Shown one piece after another: positions 8,275-16,992 of a DNA stretch of 64,000 nt (its first letter is position 1; each line of letters begins with the position of its first letter). The notes beneath the pieces are model-generated. The model did not search any database and was not told where the DNA came from. It was given only the letters and a program-made list of their open reading frames with translations. The position numbers and the translations under genes were made by a program. Origin of the DNA: a bacterium (lineage in GTDB: Bacteria; Bacillota; Clostridia; Lachnospirales; Lachnospiraceae); assembly GCA_028724545.1 (NCBI GenBank), contig JAQYCU010000004.1:1-64000 (forward strand), given 5' to 3'.

Positions 8275-8694
8275 ATGAAATTAATTATGGAAAGTATTTC
8301 GGAAAATGAATCCTTTGCAAGAACAGTAGTGGCAGCATACATAACAAGGCTTGACCCGACACTGGAAGAACTGGCTGATGTAAAAACAGCTGTGTCAGAA
8401 GCTGTGACCAACAGCATTATTCACGGATATTGTGGGAAAAATGGCGAAATAGAAATCATCTGTGGCATCGAGGGAAAAGAGGTTACGATACAGGTTTCAG
8501 ATAAAGGTGTGGGCATTCCTGATATTGAAAAAGCGATGGAGCCGTTATATACAACAAAACCGGAGTGGGAACGTTCCGGGATGGGTTTTGCCTTTATGGA
8601 GGCCTTTATGGATGTGTTAGAAGTTATTTCAGAGGTGGGCAAAGGGACAACGGTTCTTATGCGAAAAGAGATTGGAAAGGAGCAGGCAGAATAG
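8275..8694 (+). CDS. spoIIAB: Anti-sigma F factor and serine kinase SpoIIAB
   Basis: This 139-aa protein has a GHKL/HATPase fold: N-box S-E-A-V-T-N-S-I-I-H-G-Y (about residues 42-53), G1 box D-K-G-V-G-I-P-D (about 78-85) and the lid/G2 region E-R-S-G-M-G-F-A-F-M-E (about 100-110). SpoIIAB holds sigma F inactive in an ATP-dependent complex and phosphorylates SpoIIAA. Length and motifs are those of a full, working protein. Its start is five bases after spoIIAA. Confidence 0.95.
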   Translation: MKLIMESISENESFARTVVAAYITRLDPTLEELADVKTAVSEAVTNSIIHGYCGKNGEIEIICGIEGKEVTIQVSDKGVGIPDIEKAMEPLYTTKPEWERSGMGFAFMEAFMDVLEVISEVGKGTTVLMRKEIGKEQAE

Positions 8695-8715
8695 GTCACG
8701 CGAAAGGTATGTGCA

Positions 8716-9528
8716 ATGGAAGTAATGGAATTATTAAAAAGAGCACGTGCAGGAGATAGAGAGGCCAGAAACCGGATGGTAGAAGAAAATGTTGGATTAG
8801 TCTGGAATATTGTGAAACGTTTTACGGGAAGGGGATATGACAAAGAAGATATTTTCCAGATTGGATGCATTGGATTGATTAAGGCGATAGACCATTTTGA
8901 TATGAATTACCAGGTTCGGTTTTCTACATACGCAGTACCTATGATAGCAGGCGAAATCAAACGTTTTTTACGGGATGACGGGATGATTAAGGTTAGCAGA
9001 ACCCTGAAAGAAAATGGATGGAAAGTAAAACGGGTGGCAGAAAATTTAAGCCAGGAATTAGGAAGAAATGCAACGATAGATGAAATTGCAGCAGCAACGG
9101 AACTGAGTACCGAAGAAATTGTGCTGGCAATGGAAGCAAACAGCGAGGTGGATTCAATTTATCGCCCGGTATATCAGTCAGAAGGAAAAGATGTTATGAT
9201 GGCCGACCAGGTCATTCGTCTGTCTGGCAGCAGTATCGGGTATGCCGGAACAAATCAGATGGAATATGGCAATATGATAAATCAAAATGGGGCACTGCTG
9301 GATACAGAGAAAGAAAAAGTGTTAGACCGGATGCTGTTAAAACAGCTGCTGGATGAATTGGGGGAAACAGAAAAAACATTGATTTCCTGCCGGTATTTTC
9401 AGGATATGACACAGACACAGGTTGCGAAACAACTTGGAATCAGTCAGGTGCAGGTCAGCCGTCTGGAAAAAAGGATATTACGGCAGATGAGGGAGAAAGC
9501 GCTAGGACAAAAGGAGGAGCAGCAATAG
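8716..9528 (+). CDS. sigF: RNA polymerase sporulation sigma factor F
   Basis: This 270-aa sigma-70-family protein contains region 2 (D-I-F-Q-I-G-C-I-G-L-I-K-A-I-D-H-F-D and F-S-T-Y-A-V-P-M-I-A-G-E-I-K-R-F-L-R-D-D-G), region 3 (V-S-R-T-L-K-E-N, E-L-G-R-N-A-T-I-D-E-I-A) and region 4 helix-turn-helix (T-Q-T-Q-V-A-K-Q-L-G-I-S-Q-V-Q-V-S-R-L-E). The R-D-D-G-x-I-K-V-S-R sequence and the operon position identify sigma F, the first forespore-specific sigma factor. It is somewhat longer than the Bacillus protein because of extra residues between regions 3 and 4 (about 155-200). A repeat-bearing gap and the sigma-G-type promoter of the spoVA genes follow. Confidence 0.96.
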   Translation: MEVMELLKRARAGDREARNRMVEENVGLVWNIVKRFTGRGYDKEDIFQIGCIGLIKAIDHFDMNYQVRFSTYAVPMIAGEIKRFLRDDGMIKVSRTLKENGWKVKRVAENLSQELGRNATIDEIAAATELSTEEIVLAMEANSEVDSIYRPVYQSEGKDVMMADQVIRLSGSSIGYAGTNQMEYGNMINQNGALLDTEKEKVLDRMLLKQLLDELGETEKTLISCRYFQDMTQTQVAKQLGISQVQVSRLEKRILRQMREKALGQKEEQQ

Positions 9529-9617
9529 AAAAATAACGTCTGTAGTAAGAAAAAATAACAGGTAGTAATAGGAAAATAGTGTCTGTAGTAAGAAAAAATG
9601 ACAGGCAGTATTAGAAA
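9529..9617 (+). repeat. Degenerate two-copy tandem repeat after sigF
   Basis: Two A-rich units of about 43 bp share GTCTGTAGTAAGAAAAAAT and a CAGG(T/C)AGTA(A/T)TAG end. They fill the gap between the sigF stop and the spoVA promoter. No pairing structure is obvious, and no protein frame of note spans them. Confidence 0.6.
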
Positions 9618-9630
9618 AAAATATTTTTTA

Positions 9631-9659
9631 GAATAAAACAAAGGGGAAAAGCCATACTA
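9631..9659 (+). promoter_or_regulatory. Sigma-G-type promoter for the spoVA operon
   Basis: GAATA (9631-9635), a 17-base spacer and CATACTA (9653-9659) fit the published forespore sigma-G consensus (GHATR, 17-18 bases, CATWHTA) at every position. It lies 50 bases upstream of the 60-aa gene that precedes spoVAA, as expected for spoVA genes, which are sigma-G dependent in Bacillus. Sigma F has overlapping recognition and cannot be excluded. Confidence 0.7.
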
Positions 9660-9710
9660 TTTTAAGGAGTAAAAATTGCAGATTCGTATGATGCCAAAGG
9701 AGGTAAGAAA

Positions 9711-9893
9711 ATGCAAATGGTAAAAAATAAAAAGGTATGGCTTTTTCTGGTACTCGGCGTAGCCGTTCTGACGGTTTTCTGTTTTATGACATCAGGAAAA
9801 AAGCAGAAGAAGACATATATGAATGGCAGAATTGTGGAAAATGAGCAGCAGGGCGAAAATACGATAGAAATCTGTTGGGGCGAAGAAAAATAA
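9711..9893 (+). CDS. Small single-pass membrane protein co-transcribed with spoVA
   Basis: This 60-aa protein starts behind AAAGGAGG. It has basic residues at the N-terminus (K-N-K-K), one hydrophobic helix (about residues 9-26), a K-K-Q-K-K stop-transfer cluster and a short acidic polar tail. Its stop codon overlaps the spoVAA start (TAATG at 9891-9895), so the two are translationally coupled. It is the first gene after a sigma-G-type promoter and so probably forespore-expressed. I know of no counterpart in the standard Bacillus spoVA operon. It may be a small accessory of the SpoVA dipicolinate channel, but that is inference from position only. Confidence 0.7.
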   Translation: MQMVKNKKVWLFLVLGVAVLTVFCFMTSGKKQKKTYMNGRIVENEQQGENTIEICWGEEK

Positions 9894-10519
9894 TGAAAAC
9901 AAATGTAGTATATGTCAAATTTCCACAAAGTGCGCAGGTCGTTAACAAAAATATTTATATTCAGGATGTAGCAGAAGTTTTTTCTTTTGACAGTATGATT
10001 GCAAAAGTGGTTGGAGAAATTCTTCTGTATAAAGTAAAAGGAGATAAAAACGAGAAAATTATTTTTTCTGTGATGAAAGTGATAAACCTGATACAGAAAG
10101 AATATCCGGGCATATGGGTAGAAGTGATAGGCGAAACGGATTTTGTGGTGGAATACAAAATGCCACTCAAGCCAAAAAAAATGACAGAGTATGTCAAACT
10201 TTTTTTTATGGCTCTTATTGTTTTTATCGGTGCAGCATTTACCATTATGACGTTCAATACGGATGTCAGTGTGGGCGAAGTTTTTCATAATTTGTATTTT
10301 CTGATTACCGGTTCCAAAAAAACAGACGGCTCCGTTCTGGAGGTGTTTTACAGCATCGGATTGCTGGTTGGTATTTTGGGATTTTATAATCATTTTAAGG
10401 GAAGCAAGCTGCATGATGACCCGACGCCGATTCATATAGAAATGAGCAATTATGAGGAAGAGATGAACAAGGCAATCATTAAAGACGCTGACAGAGAAGG
10501 AAAAACAATTAAGCAATAG
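9893..10519 (+). CDS. spoVAA: Stage V sporulation protein AA
   Basis: The start at 9893 (TAATG overlap) gives 208 aa, close to the family's usual length. The N-terminal half is a soluble domain that starts V-Y-V-K-F-P-Q and contains P-G-I-W-V-E-V-I-G-E-T-D-F-V-V-E. Two membrane helices follow (about 105-122 and 150-170), with the SpoVAA-like F-Y-S-I-G-L-L-V-G-I-L-G-F-Y-N-H-F segment and D-D-P-T-P-I near the end. SpoVA proteins move Ca-dipicolinate into the forespore and out again at germination. The next gene, spoVAB, starts 105 bases later. Confidence 0.88.
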   Translation: MKTNVVYVKFPQSAQVVNKNIYIQDVAEVFSFDSMIAKVVGEILLYKVKGDKNEKIIFSVMKVINLIQKEYPGIWVEVIGETDFVVEYKMPLKPKKMTEYVKLFFMALIVFIGAAFTIMTFNTDVSVGEVFHNLYFLITGSKKTDGSVLEVFYSIGLLVGILGFYNHFKGSKLHDDPTPIHIEMSNYEEEMNKAIIKDADREGKTIKQ

Positions 10520-10624
10520 CAATGAAGTAAAAATAATTCAGCAATAACCAGAAGAAGATGAAACAGACAGGAGAGAAAATGATTAAATAATAGGCAAAAA
10601 AAGAAACAGACGGGAGGCGAAAGG

Positions 10625-11053
10625 ATGTCAGGTTGGCTTCAGAATATTGTGCTGGCATTTATTGGATTTGCTGGAGGAATTAGTGTGGCAGGTGGTGTAT
10701 TTGCGTTTATTTCAATATTGGGAATTGTGCCGAGAATGGCAGACCGGCTGGGAATCGCCAGTCATATTTATCAGATGGAAACACTGATTGCTGTCGGTGG
10801 TGTAACCGGGTGCATTATTTCTGTTTTTGAGGTTCCTTTTGCTGTTGGCATTACCGGGATGATACTGATTGGCTTTTTTGCCGGCATTTTTGTTGGTACG
10901 CTTGCAATGGCTCTGGCAGAAACACTAAAAGTAATACCGGTGTTATGCCAGCGAACCAGTCTGCGTATGGGGCTGCCTGTTATTATCACGGCTATGGCTT
11001 TGGGAAAAGCACTGGGCAGTCTGTACCAGTTATGTTTTTGTGCAGGCAGATGA
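10625..11053 (+). CDS. spoVAB: Stage V sporulation protein AB
   Basis: This 142-aa protein consists almost entirely of four hydrophobic helices. It has the SpoVAB pattern G-F-A-G-G-I-S-V-A-G-G-V-F-A-F at the N-terminus, I-P-V-L-C-Q-R-T in the middle and M-A-L-G-K-A-L-G-S-L near the C-terminus. It is an inner-forespore membrane component of the SpoVA complex. GGGAGGCGAAAGG precedes the ATG. Confidence 0.88.
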   Translation: MSGWLQNIVLAFIGFAGGISVAGGVFAFISILGIVPRMADRLGIASHIYQMETLIAVGGVTGCIISVFEVPFAVGITGMILIGFFAGIFVGTLAMALAETLKVIPVLCQRTSLRMGLPVIITAMALGKALGSLYQLCFCAGR

Positions 11054-11186
11054 TTTTGCCATCATATCAGGCAACGCACATTTTGGCAGCATATATTTGG
11101 CAGCATACACTAGGCAACATATATTTGACAGTGCATAGGTAATGGCTTTGAAAAAGTGCAAGGACAGCACCGGAAAGGAAAGAAGT

Positions 11187-11690
11187 ATGAACGAAAAGAA
11201 TAGTATCGAACCATCATTGGAAGAAGTTTTGCAGGAAAAAGACGAACAGGAGAGAAAGGAAAAATATAACCGTTATGTAAAAAATATGACGCCAAAGAGC
11301 AACCCGGTATTAAACTGCCTGAAAGCATTTGTGACAGGTGGGGCAATCTGTGCATTGGGCGAAGCGTTTAGCAGTTTTTATCAGTATTTAGGAGTCGGGG
11401 AAGAACTGGCAGGGCTTTACGGCAGTATGTCTTTGATTGTGCTGAGCATTCTGCTGACAGGCCTTAATGTTTATCAAAAATTAGGGCAGTTTGGTGGTGC
11501 CGGAAGCATCGTGCCAATTACGGGATTTGCAAATTCTGTCGTTGCACCGGCAATAGAATTTCAGGCAGAGGGACAGGTTTTTGGTGTAGGGTGTAAGATT
11601 TTTACGATAGCTGGTCCGGTTATTTTGTATGGAATTGTTTCCAGCTGGTTTCTGGGAGTACTATACTGGTTGTGGGGAATTTTTTTCTGA
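11187..11690 (+). CDS. spoVAC: Stage V sporulation protein AC
   Basis: The start at 11187 has an AAAGGAAAG ribosome site; an in-frame ATG at 11142 has none. The 167-aa product begins with about 45 charged residues, then Y-V-K-N-M-T-P-K-S-N-P-V-L-N-C-L-K-A-F and G-G-A-I-C-A-L-G-E, typical of the SpoVAC/SpoVAE fold. The signature F-G-G-A-G-S-I-V-P-I-T-G-F-A-N-S-V follows. SpoVAC forms the mechanosensitive dipicolinate channel in Bacillus. Here the SpoVA run stops: a strong terminator lies 133 bases downstream, and spoVAD/spoVAE are 6.6 kb away. Confidence 0.93.
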   Translation: MNEKNSIEPSLEEVLQEKDEQERKEKYNRYVKNMTPKSNPVLNCLKAFVTGGAICALGEAFSSFYQYLGVGEELAGLYGSMSLIVLSILLTGLNVYQKLGQFGGAGSIVPITGFANSVVAPAIEFQAEGQVFGVGCKIFTIAGPVILYGIVSSWFLGVLYWLWGIFF

Positions 11691-11822
11691 CGGGAACTGG
11701 AAAAAGCATATGGCTATAACAGGCAAAATCTATTTTTACCCCGAAAAATGGGCACTTTCCTGCGAATAGCAGCATTGAATAATAACACAGAATATGGTAT
11801 CATATAGTTATTGAAGTGTGAT

Positions 11823-11861
11823 GCGTTTTGTGGTGTACCGACACTGCAAAACGCTTTTTTT
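11823..11861 (+). terminator. Intrinsic terminator ending the spoVAA-AB-AC unit
   Basis: GCGTTTTGTGGTGT pairs with ACACTGCAAAACGC (14 bp, two G-T pairs) around ACCG and is followed by seven T. It shows that the first spoVA block is a closed transcription unit. Confidence 0.92.
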
Positions 11862-11908
11862 ATAAAACAATAGTATAGTTTTGTTTTTTGTTTGGGAGAG
11901 TGAAGCCT

Positions 11909-14134
11909 GTGGAAAAGAAATGGATTACAAGAATCAGAATGTTAATTATTGCAGTAGCAATTCTCGTTACTTTTGTATCGATTATTATATTCACCAGAGC
12001 AATCGGGCGCGAAGTAAATAATCAGACAAAACAGACATTACGTGATGTGGGAAATCAGAATGCACTGACGGTAGAGAGGGAGATTACAGAACGTCAGAAT
12101 TTCCTGCAGGGTATGGCAAAAGAACTGCAGGAGCATGCCGGTGTTTCGGTAGAAGAAATGCTGAATATTTTTGAACCATATGTGGAAAAATATCATTTTA
12201 AGCGAATGGGCTATATTCATAAAGATGGTATTGCCTATACAACAGACGGCTATTGTCGTGATTTGTCATATCGTGACTTTTACATCAGGGGTATGAAAGG
12301 GGAATCTGTTATTACGGATGTTATGCAGGATGCATTAGGAGAACCGGAAAATATTAACGTTCTTAGTGTTCCTGTTTACCGGAAAAGTACGCAGAAAATT
12401 GCAGGCGTTCTCTTTGCAACATACAGAACCTCAAGCTTTGAGGAATTGTTAAATGTAGAATGCTTTGAGGGCGATGGCTACAGTATGATTATTAAACAGA
12501 ATGGCTCTATTGTGGCAGACTCGTCCAAGTCCATCTTTTATGGAAAAGACAACTATTTCAATGCTTTAATCGCACGAAATGGAAGCAAAAATAATAAAAA
12601 CGAAATCAAGGCAATGAAAGCTGCTATGAAAAAGGACAAGAGTGGCACGGCAGATTTTTCGTATAAGAGTGAGCAGTATTTATATTATACGCCGATAGAT
12701 AATAAGATGGAGGAACAGTGGTATATGATTACGATTGTTCCGGCAAAGACATTCCAGTCAAGAGTCAGTCCGCTGTTACATAATATCTGGGTATTGCTGG
12801 CTATCATTATCGTCGTATTGCTGTTAGTAACCATTATCTTTTCTTATTCCTACGGAAAAGATAAAAAGACACTGATTCGTTTAGCCTATATGGACCCTTT
12901 GACAGAAGGGGATAACTATGCATATTTTATTGAGAAGATGTATGCCAGAAATGAAACGGGAAAGCTGGAATTTATCGTAGCACTCGATTTTAACGAGTTT
13001 AAAGTTATCAATAGCACGTGTGGTATCGCAAAAGGCGATGAAACGCTGCAGGCTATCTGGCGTGTCATTGACAATAGTTTAAACCGGTATGAACTGGCTG
13101 CCCATATCAATGCAGACCACTATATCTTATATCTGCTGGCAGGCAGCAAAAAAGAAGTCACATACCGTATTGAAAAGCTTACAAGAGATTTTATGTCACT
13201 GCCGGAATCTTTGCAGATTCCTGACTTGTTGCCATATTATGGTATTTATCAGATTGAAGAGAATGACGGTGTAGAAAAAGGATATAATAAAGCAAATCAG
13301 GCAAAACATTTTGTCAAAGGAAGCCGTACAGATAATTTTGCTTTCTTTGAAGATGTTGATTATGCGCAGGAAGTGGAAAATAAAAGGCTGGCTGACGGTT
13401 TTGAGGAAGCGATTGCCAATCACCGTTTTGAAGTATGGTATCAGCCAAAATACAGCACAGACGGTACAAAAGCAGTGGGTGCAGAAGCTTTGGTTCGTTG
13501 GCGTGAGAAAGACGGTTCTTTGATTCCACCGTTCAAATTTATACCATTGTTTGAAAAGAATGGTATGATTGCCCGTTTGGATGAATATGTCTTTGAAGAA
13601 GTCTGCCGTCAGCAGAAAGAGTGGCTGGACACCAACAGAACAGTATTGCCGGTATCCATTAACATATCGCGTGCGAGTCTGTATTATTCCAGTATTGTTG
13701 AAAAATATGTCAAGATTGTAAAAGAACATAGTGTGCCGATTGAATATATCCAGTTAGAAATTACGGAAAGTGCAATGATAGAAAATTCGGAAGTGAAAGA
13801 ATTGCTGGACCGTTTTCATGCAGCAGGATTCCAGTTATTACTGGATGATTTTGGCAACGGTTATTCTTCTCTTGCCACCTTGAATACATTGCATTTTGAT
13901 GTGTTAAAAGTGGATAAGAGCCTGATTGATTATATCGGAAATGAAGATGGCGAGAAATTGTTAAAATGTATCGTGGAACTTGCTAAAAGTCTTGGACTCA
14001 GGACAACAGCAGAGGGTGTTGAATCCATTGAGCAGGTTCGCTTTTTACAGAATTTGCAATGTAATGATATTCAGGGATACTATTTCTCAAAGCCTCTTCC
14101 ATTAGCTGATTATGAAGAACTGATATCAAAATAA
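11909..14134 (+). CDS. Membrane sensor c-di-GMP phosphodiesterase: dCACHE, degenerate GGDEF, EAL
   Basis: A GTG at 11909 with GGGAG ten bases upstream gives 741 aa. One membrane helix near the N-terminus (about 10-30) and another at about 297-320 flank a 260-residue extracellular dCACHE-type sensor (landmark S-Y-R-D-F-Y-I-R-G). A GGDEF domain follows, but its signature reads H-I-N-A-D-H-Y-I instead of R-x-G-G-D-E-F, so it should not make c-di-GMP. The C-terminal EAL domain keeps the catalytic set: G-A-E-A-L-V-R-W, N-I-S-R-A-S-L, E-I-T-E-S-A, L-D-D-F-G-N-G-Y-S-S-L, V-D-K-S-L-I and A-E-G-V-E-S. It is therefore probably an active phosphodiesterase driven by an external ligand. An in-frame TTG at 11888 is a less likely start. 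Confidence 0.88.
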   Translation: MEKKWITRIRMLIIAVAILVTFVSIIIFTRAIGREVNNQTKQTLRDVGNQNALTVEREITERQNFLQGMAKELQEHAGVSVEEMLNIFEPYVEKYHFKRMGYIHKDGIAYTTDGYCRDLSYRDFYIRGMKGESVITDVMQDALGEPENINVLSVPVYRKSTQKIAGVLFATYRTSSFEELLNVECFEGDGYSMIIKQNGSIVADSSKSIFYGKDNYFNALIARNGSKNNKNEIKAMKAAMKKDKSGTADFSYKSEQYLYYTPIDNKMEEQWYMITIVPAKTFQSRVSPLLHNIWVLLAIIIVVLLLVTIIFSYSYGKDKKTLIRLAYMDPLTEGDNYAYFIEKMYARNETGKLEFIVALDFNEFKVINSTCGIAKGDETLQAIWRVIDNSLNRYELAAHINADHYILYLLAGSKKEVTYRIEKLTRDFMSLPESLQIPDLLPYYGIYQIEENDGVEKGYNKANQAKHFVKGSRTDNFAFFEDVDYAQEVENKRLADGFEEAIANHRFEVWYQPKYSTDGTKAVGAEALVRWREKDGSLIPPFKFIPLFEKNGMIARLDEYVFEEVCRQQKEWLDTNRTVLPVSINISRASLYYSSIVEKYVKIVKEHSVPIEYIQLEITESAMIENSEVKELLDRFHAAGFQLLLDDFGNGYSSLATLNTLHFDVLKVDKSLIDYIGNEDGEKLLKCIVELAKSLGLRTTAEGVESIEQVRFLQNLQCNDIQGYYFSKPLPLADYEELISK

Positions 14135-14226
14135 TAGTGAAAAAACTGCATACTGCTGCTTTTTTGCAGTACGGTATCAAGAACGATGCCGGAATAAATA
14201 GTTTGCAATAAGATAAGGAGATTGTT

Positions 14227-15429
14227 ATGATACTGCGTTATCCGGAATATTATGAACAGTTTTCCTGCATCGCTGACAAATGCGAAGATACCTGTTGCGC
14301 AGGCTGGGAGATTGATATTGACGACGAGAGTTATGCCTATTATATGGGCATTGAAGGAGAATATGGCGATTTGATACGAAGCCGGATTAAGGAATATGAC
14401 CTTGATGAGGAAGATGGCTACGAATCACACGGATTTATTTTAAAAGAGGGAAAAAGGTGTCCTTTCTTAAATAAAAATAATCTTTGTGATATGATTCTGA
14501 CGTTGGGAGAAGATGCGATTTGTGATGTATGTACTTATACGCCACGCAACTTTCTGGAGTATGGTAATGCAAGAGAAATCGCAATCAGTCCAAGTTGTGC
14601 CGAGGCTGGCAGACTGATTTTTGGGAACCGGGAAAAGGTAAAATTTATTGAAAAAGAAATAGAGGAATCACTTGATTTTGAAGAGAGTCAGGAAGACTTG
14701 GAACTGGCAGAAATCATACTGGCTGCCAGAAATTTTGCGATTGCAATATTGCAGAACAGAGAGCAGGATATTTACCAGAGAATGTGTGAGTTTCTGGATT
14801 TTGCAAAAGAAGTGCAACAGTGTCTGAATGAAAATGCGTTTTGCAAAGTTTATGAACGAATCAATGCGTGGGAATCCCCAAAAAGCGAAACAAAACAGAA
14901 TAAAAATGCGATGGATGCCGGTTCAGTGCAAGACTCTGAACGCTATTTTTATTTTCAGAAGAGAATGGAGTCTTTTTTGGGGATGGAAAGTATTAATGAA
15001 GAATGGCATCACTATATGGAACAGATGAAAAATCATTTTCTGACAAACGGCACCCCTTTAGAATATGCTGGAACGTTACAGAGATTTACGCAATATCTCA
15101 AAGAAAATGACAGGGAATATGAATATGAACAGCTGGCAGTATATTATGCTTTTCTTATGTTGTCGCGTTGTGTGGATGACTTGAATTTCTGGGGAAAAGC
15201 ACAATTTGTTGCTGTTAATTTTCTGATGATACGGGATATGGATATGGAACGTTTTGCACAAAATCAGGAAATCTTTACGCCGGAAGACAGGGTGGATATT
15301 GCCAGAATTTATGCGAAGGAAGTAGAGCATTCCGAAGAAAATCTGGAATATCTGGAAGATGAGTTTTTATTTGAAACGATATATCAAAAAGAAGATTTAG
15401 TTAAGCAAATTATGACAGACAGACTGTAA
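14227..15429 (+). CDS. FliB-family protein (flagellin lysine-N-methylase-like)
   Basis: This 400-aa protein has the FliB cysteine pattern: [14 protein letters not shown] at residues 14-27, [10 protein letters not shown] at about 79-88, and [11 protein letters not shown] at about 100-110. The pattern recalls YkgJ-type metal clusters. FliB methylates lysines of flagellin in Salmonella, and homologs occur widely in motile Clostridia. No flagellin or flagellar gene is nearby, so its target in this strain is unknown. ATAAGGAG precedes the ATG. It is followed 65 bases later by nfo in what looks like a repair/hydrolase operon. Confidence 0.8.
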   Translation: MILRYPEYYEQFSCIADKCEDTCCAGWEIDIDDESYAYYMGIEGEYGDLIRSRIKEYDLDEEDGYESHGFILKEGKRCPFLNKNNLCDMILTLGEDAICDVCTYTPRNFLEYGNAREIAISPSCAEAGRLIFGNREKVKFIEKEIEESLDFEESQEDLELAEIILAARNFAIAILQNREQDIYQRMCEFLDFAKEVQQCLNENAFCKVYERINAWESPKSETKQNKNAMDAGSVQDSERYFYFQKRMESFLGMESINEEWHHYMEQMKNHFLTNGTPLEYAGTLQRFTQYLKENDREYEYEQLAVYYAFLMLSRCVDDLNFWGKAQFVAVNFLMIRDMDMERFAQNQEIFTPEDRVDIARIYAKEVEHSEENLEYLEDEFLFETIYQKEDLVKQIMTDRL

Positions 15430-15494
15430 GGACGGCAGACGCAAGTCGGATAGCTGTACCATTTTTATACAGACTGCTTAGAAAAGAGGAGAAT

Positions 15495-16331
15495 ATGTTT
15501 TATATTGGAAATCATTTATCAGCATCAAAAGGATATGAAGCGATGGGAAAACAGGCAATTACTCTGGGAGGTAACGTGTTTGCATTTTTCACACGAAACC
15601 CACGTGGAGGAAAGGCAAAAGAAATCAATCCGGAGGATGTGGCAAAGTTTTTGAAAATTGCAAAAGAAAATTCTTTTGGAAAATTAGTCGCACATGCGCC
15701 ATATACAATGAATCTTTGCGCAGCAAAAGAAAGTATCCGTGATTTTTCACGGGAAATGGTAGCAGATGATATGAAACGCATGGAATATACGCCGGATAAT
15801 TATTATAATTTTCATCCAGGTTCCCATGTCGGTCAGGGAGCAGAAGCAGGCATAGAGATGATTGCTGATGCATTAAATGCGATTTTAACAAAGGAGCAGA
15901 CGACAACTGTTTTACTGGAAACGATGGCAGGCAAAGGAAGCGAAGTCGGAAGAAGTTTTGAAGAACTTCGTGAAATCATTGACCGTGTTACCCTGAAAGA
16001 AAAACTGGGTGTCTGTTTTGATACCTGTCATGTATGGGATGCCGGATATGATATTGTAAATGATTTGGATGGCGTCCTGACACAGTTTGACAAAGTAATC
16101 GGATTAGAGCGTCTTTGCGCAGTTCATTTCAATGACAGTATGAATGTGTGTGGCTCTCACAAAGATCGTCACCAGAAGATTGGACAGGGTGAGATTGGTC
16201 TGGAGGCTATGAAGCGTGTGGCACTTCATCCGGTACTGGCAGGCAAGCCATTTATTCTGGAAACGCCGAATGATGATGAAGGCTATGCTGCAGAAATTGC
16301 GATGATTAAGGAGTGGACAAAGGAGATATAA
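15495..16331 (+). CDS. nfo: Endonuclease IV (apurinic/apyrimidinic endonuclease)
   Basis: This 278-aa TIM-barrel enzyme carries the three-zinc ligand set: [39 protein letters not shown] and [12 protein letters not shown]. It cuts 5' of abasic sites and trims blocked 3' ends in base-excision repair. Length and motifs are complete. GAGGAG precedes the ATG. The YkgJ-like gene starts one base after its stop. Confidence 0.96.
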   Translation: MFYIGNHLSASKGYEAMGKQAITLGGNVFAFFTRNPRGGKAKEINPEDVAKFLKIAKENSFGKLVAHAPYTMNLCAAKESIRDFSREMVADDMKRMEYTPDNYYNFHPGSHVGQGAEAGIEMIADALNAILTKEQTTTVLLETMAGKGSEVGRSFEELREIIDRVTLKEKLGVCFDTCHVWDAGYDIVNDLDGVLTQFDKVIGLERLCAVHFNDSMNVCGSHKDRHQKIGQGEIGLEAMKRVALHPVLAGKPFILETPNDDEGYAAEIAMIKEWTKEI

Positions 16332-16332
16332 G

Positions 16333-16992
16333 ATGCAGCGTCATGTAGATATCAATGAAATCAGCGATGGAAAAAAGTATCGCAGTAATGATATGGTAAG
16401 ATTGGGATGTAATGACTGTGAAGGATGCAGTGAATGTTGCAGGAATACAGGAAACAGCATTATTCTGGACCCGTGGGATGTATATATGCTGACAACGAAT
16501 TTAAAATGCAGTTTTGAAGCGATGATGGGAACATATGTGGAATTGAATGTGATAGACGGATTGATTCTGCCCAACTTAAAAATCGAAGAAAACCATGCAG
16601 GATGTCATTTCCTGAATCAAGAAGGAAAATGCAGTATCCATTCTTTTCGCCCGGGACTGTGCAGACTGTTTCCACTGGGACGTTTGTATGAAGATGATTC
16701 CTTTACTTATTTTTTGCAGACACAGGAGTGCAAAAAAGAACGCCGTACAAAAATGAAAATCAGCAAATGGCTGGGAATACCAGACCTTGCAAGATATGAA
16801 AAATATATTAATGAATGGCATTATTTTATCAAGGACCTTCAGCAAAGATATCAGGAGGTATCGGAAGAAGAATTGAAAAAATGGAATTTGCTCCTGTTAC
16901 AGACATTTTTTATGAATGCGTATCAGGAAGGAAATTTTTATGAACAGTTTGAGCAGAGATTAGAACAGTGTAAGAAAGGAATTGGCGTATGA
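16333..16992 (+). CDS. YkgJ-family cysteine-cluster (CxxCxxCC) protein
   Basis: This 219-aa protein contains C-N-D-C-E-G-C-S-E-C-C-R at about residues 27-38 and C-H-F-L-N-Q-E-G-K-C-S-I-H plus P-G-L-C-R-L-F-P-L-G-R further on. This is the UPF0153/YkgJ arrangement, thought to bind iron-sulfur or zinc. Molecular function is unknown. It starts one base after nfo and overlaps the LdcA-like gene by four bases (ATGA at 16989), so the three are one translational unit. Confidence 0.85.
   Translation: MQRHVDINEISDGKKYRSNDMVRLGCNDCEGCSECCRNTGNSIILDPWDVYMLTTNLKCSFEAMMGTYVELNVIDGLILPNLKIEENHAGCHFLNQEGKCSIHSFRPGLCRLFPLGRLYEDDSFTYFLQTQECKKERRTKMKISKWLGIPDLARYEKYINEWHYFIKDLQQRYQEVSEEELKKWNLLLLQTFFMNAYQEGNFYEQFEQRLEQCKKGIGV

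Noticed and set aside
9662-10522. A 286-codon open frame on the minus strand opposite spoVAA
   Set aside because: It lies fully antisense to well-supported genes, has no ribosome site, and its Phe/His/Cys-rich composition is typical of the complement of AT-rich coding sequence.
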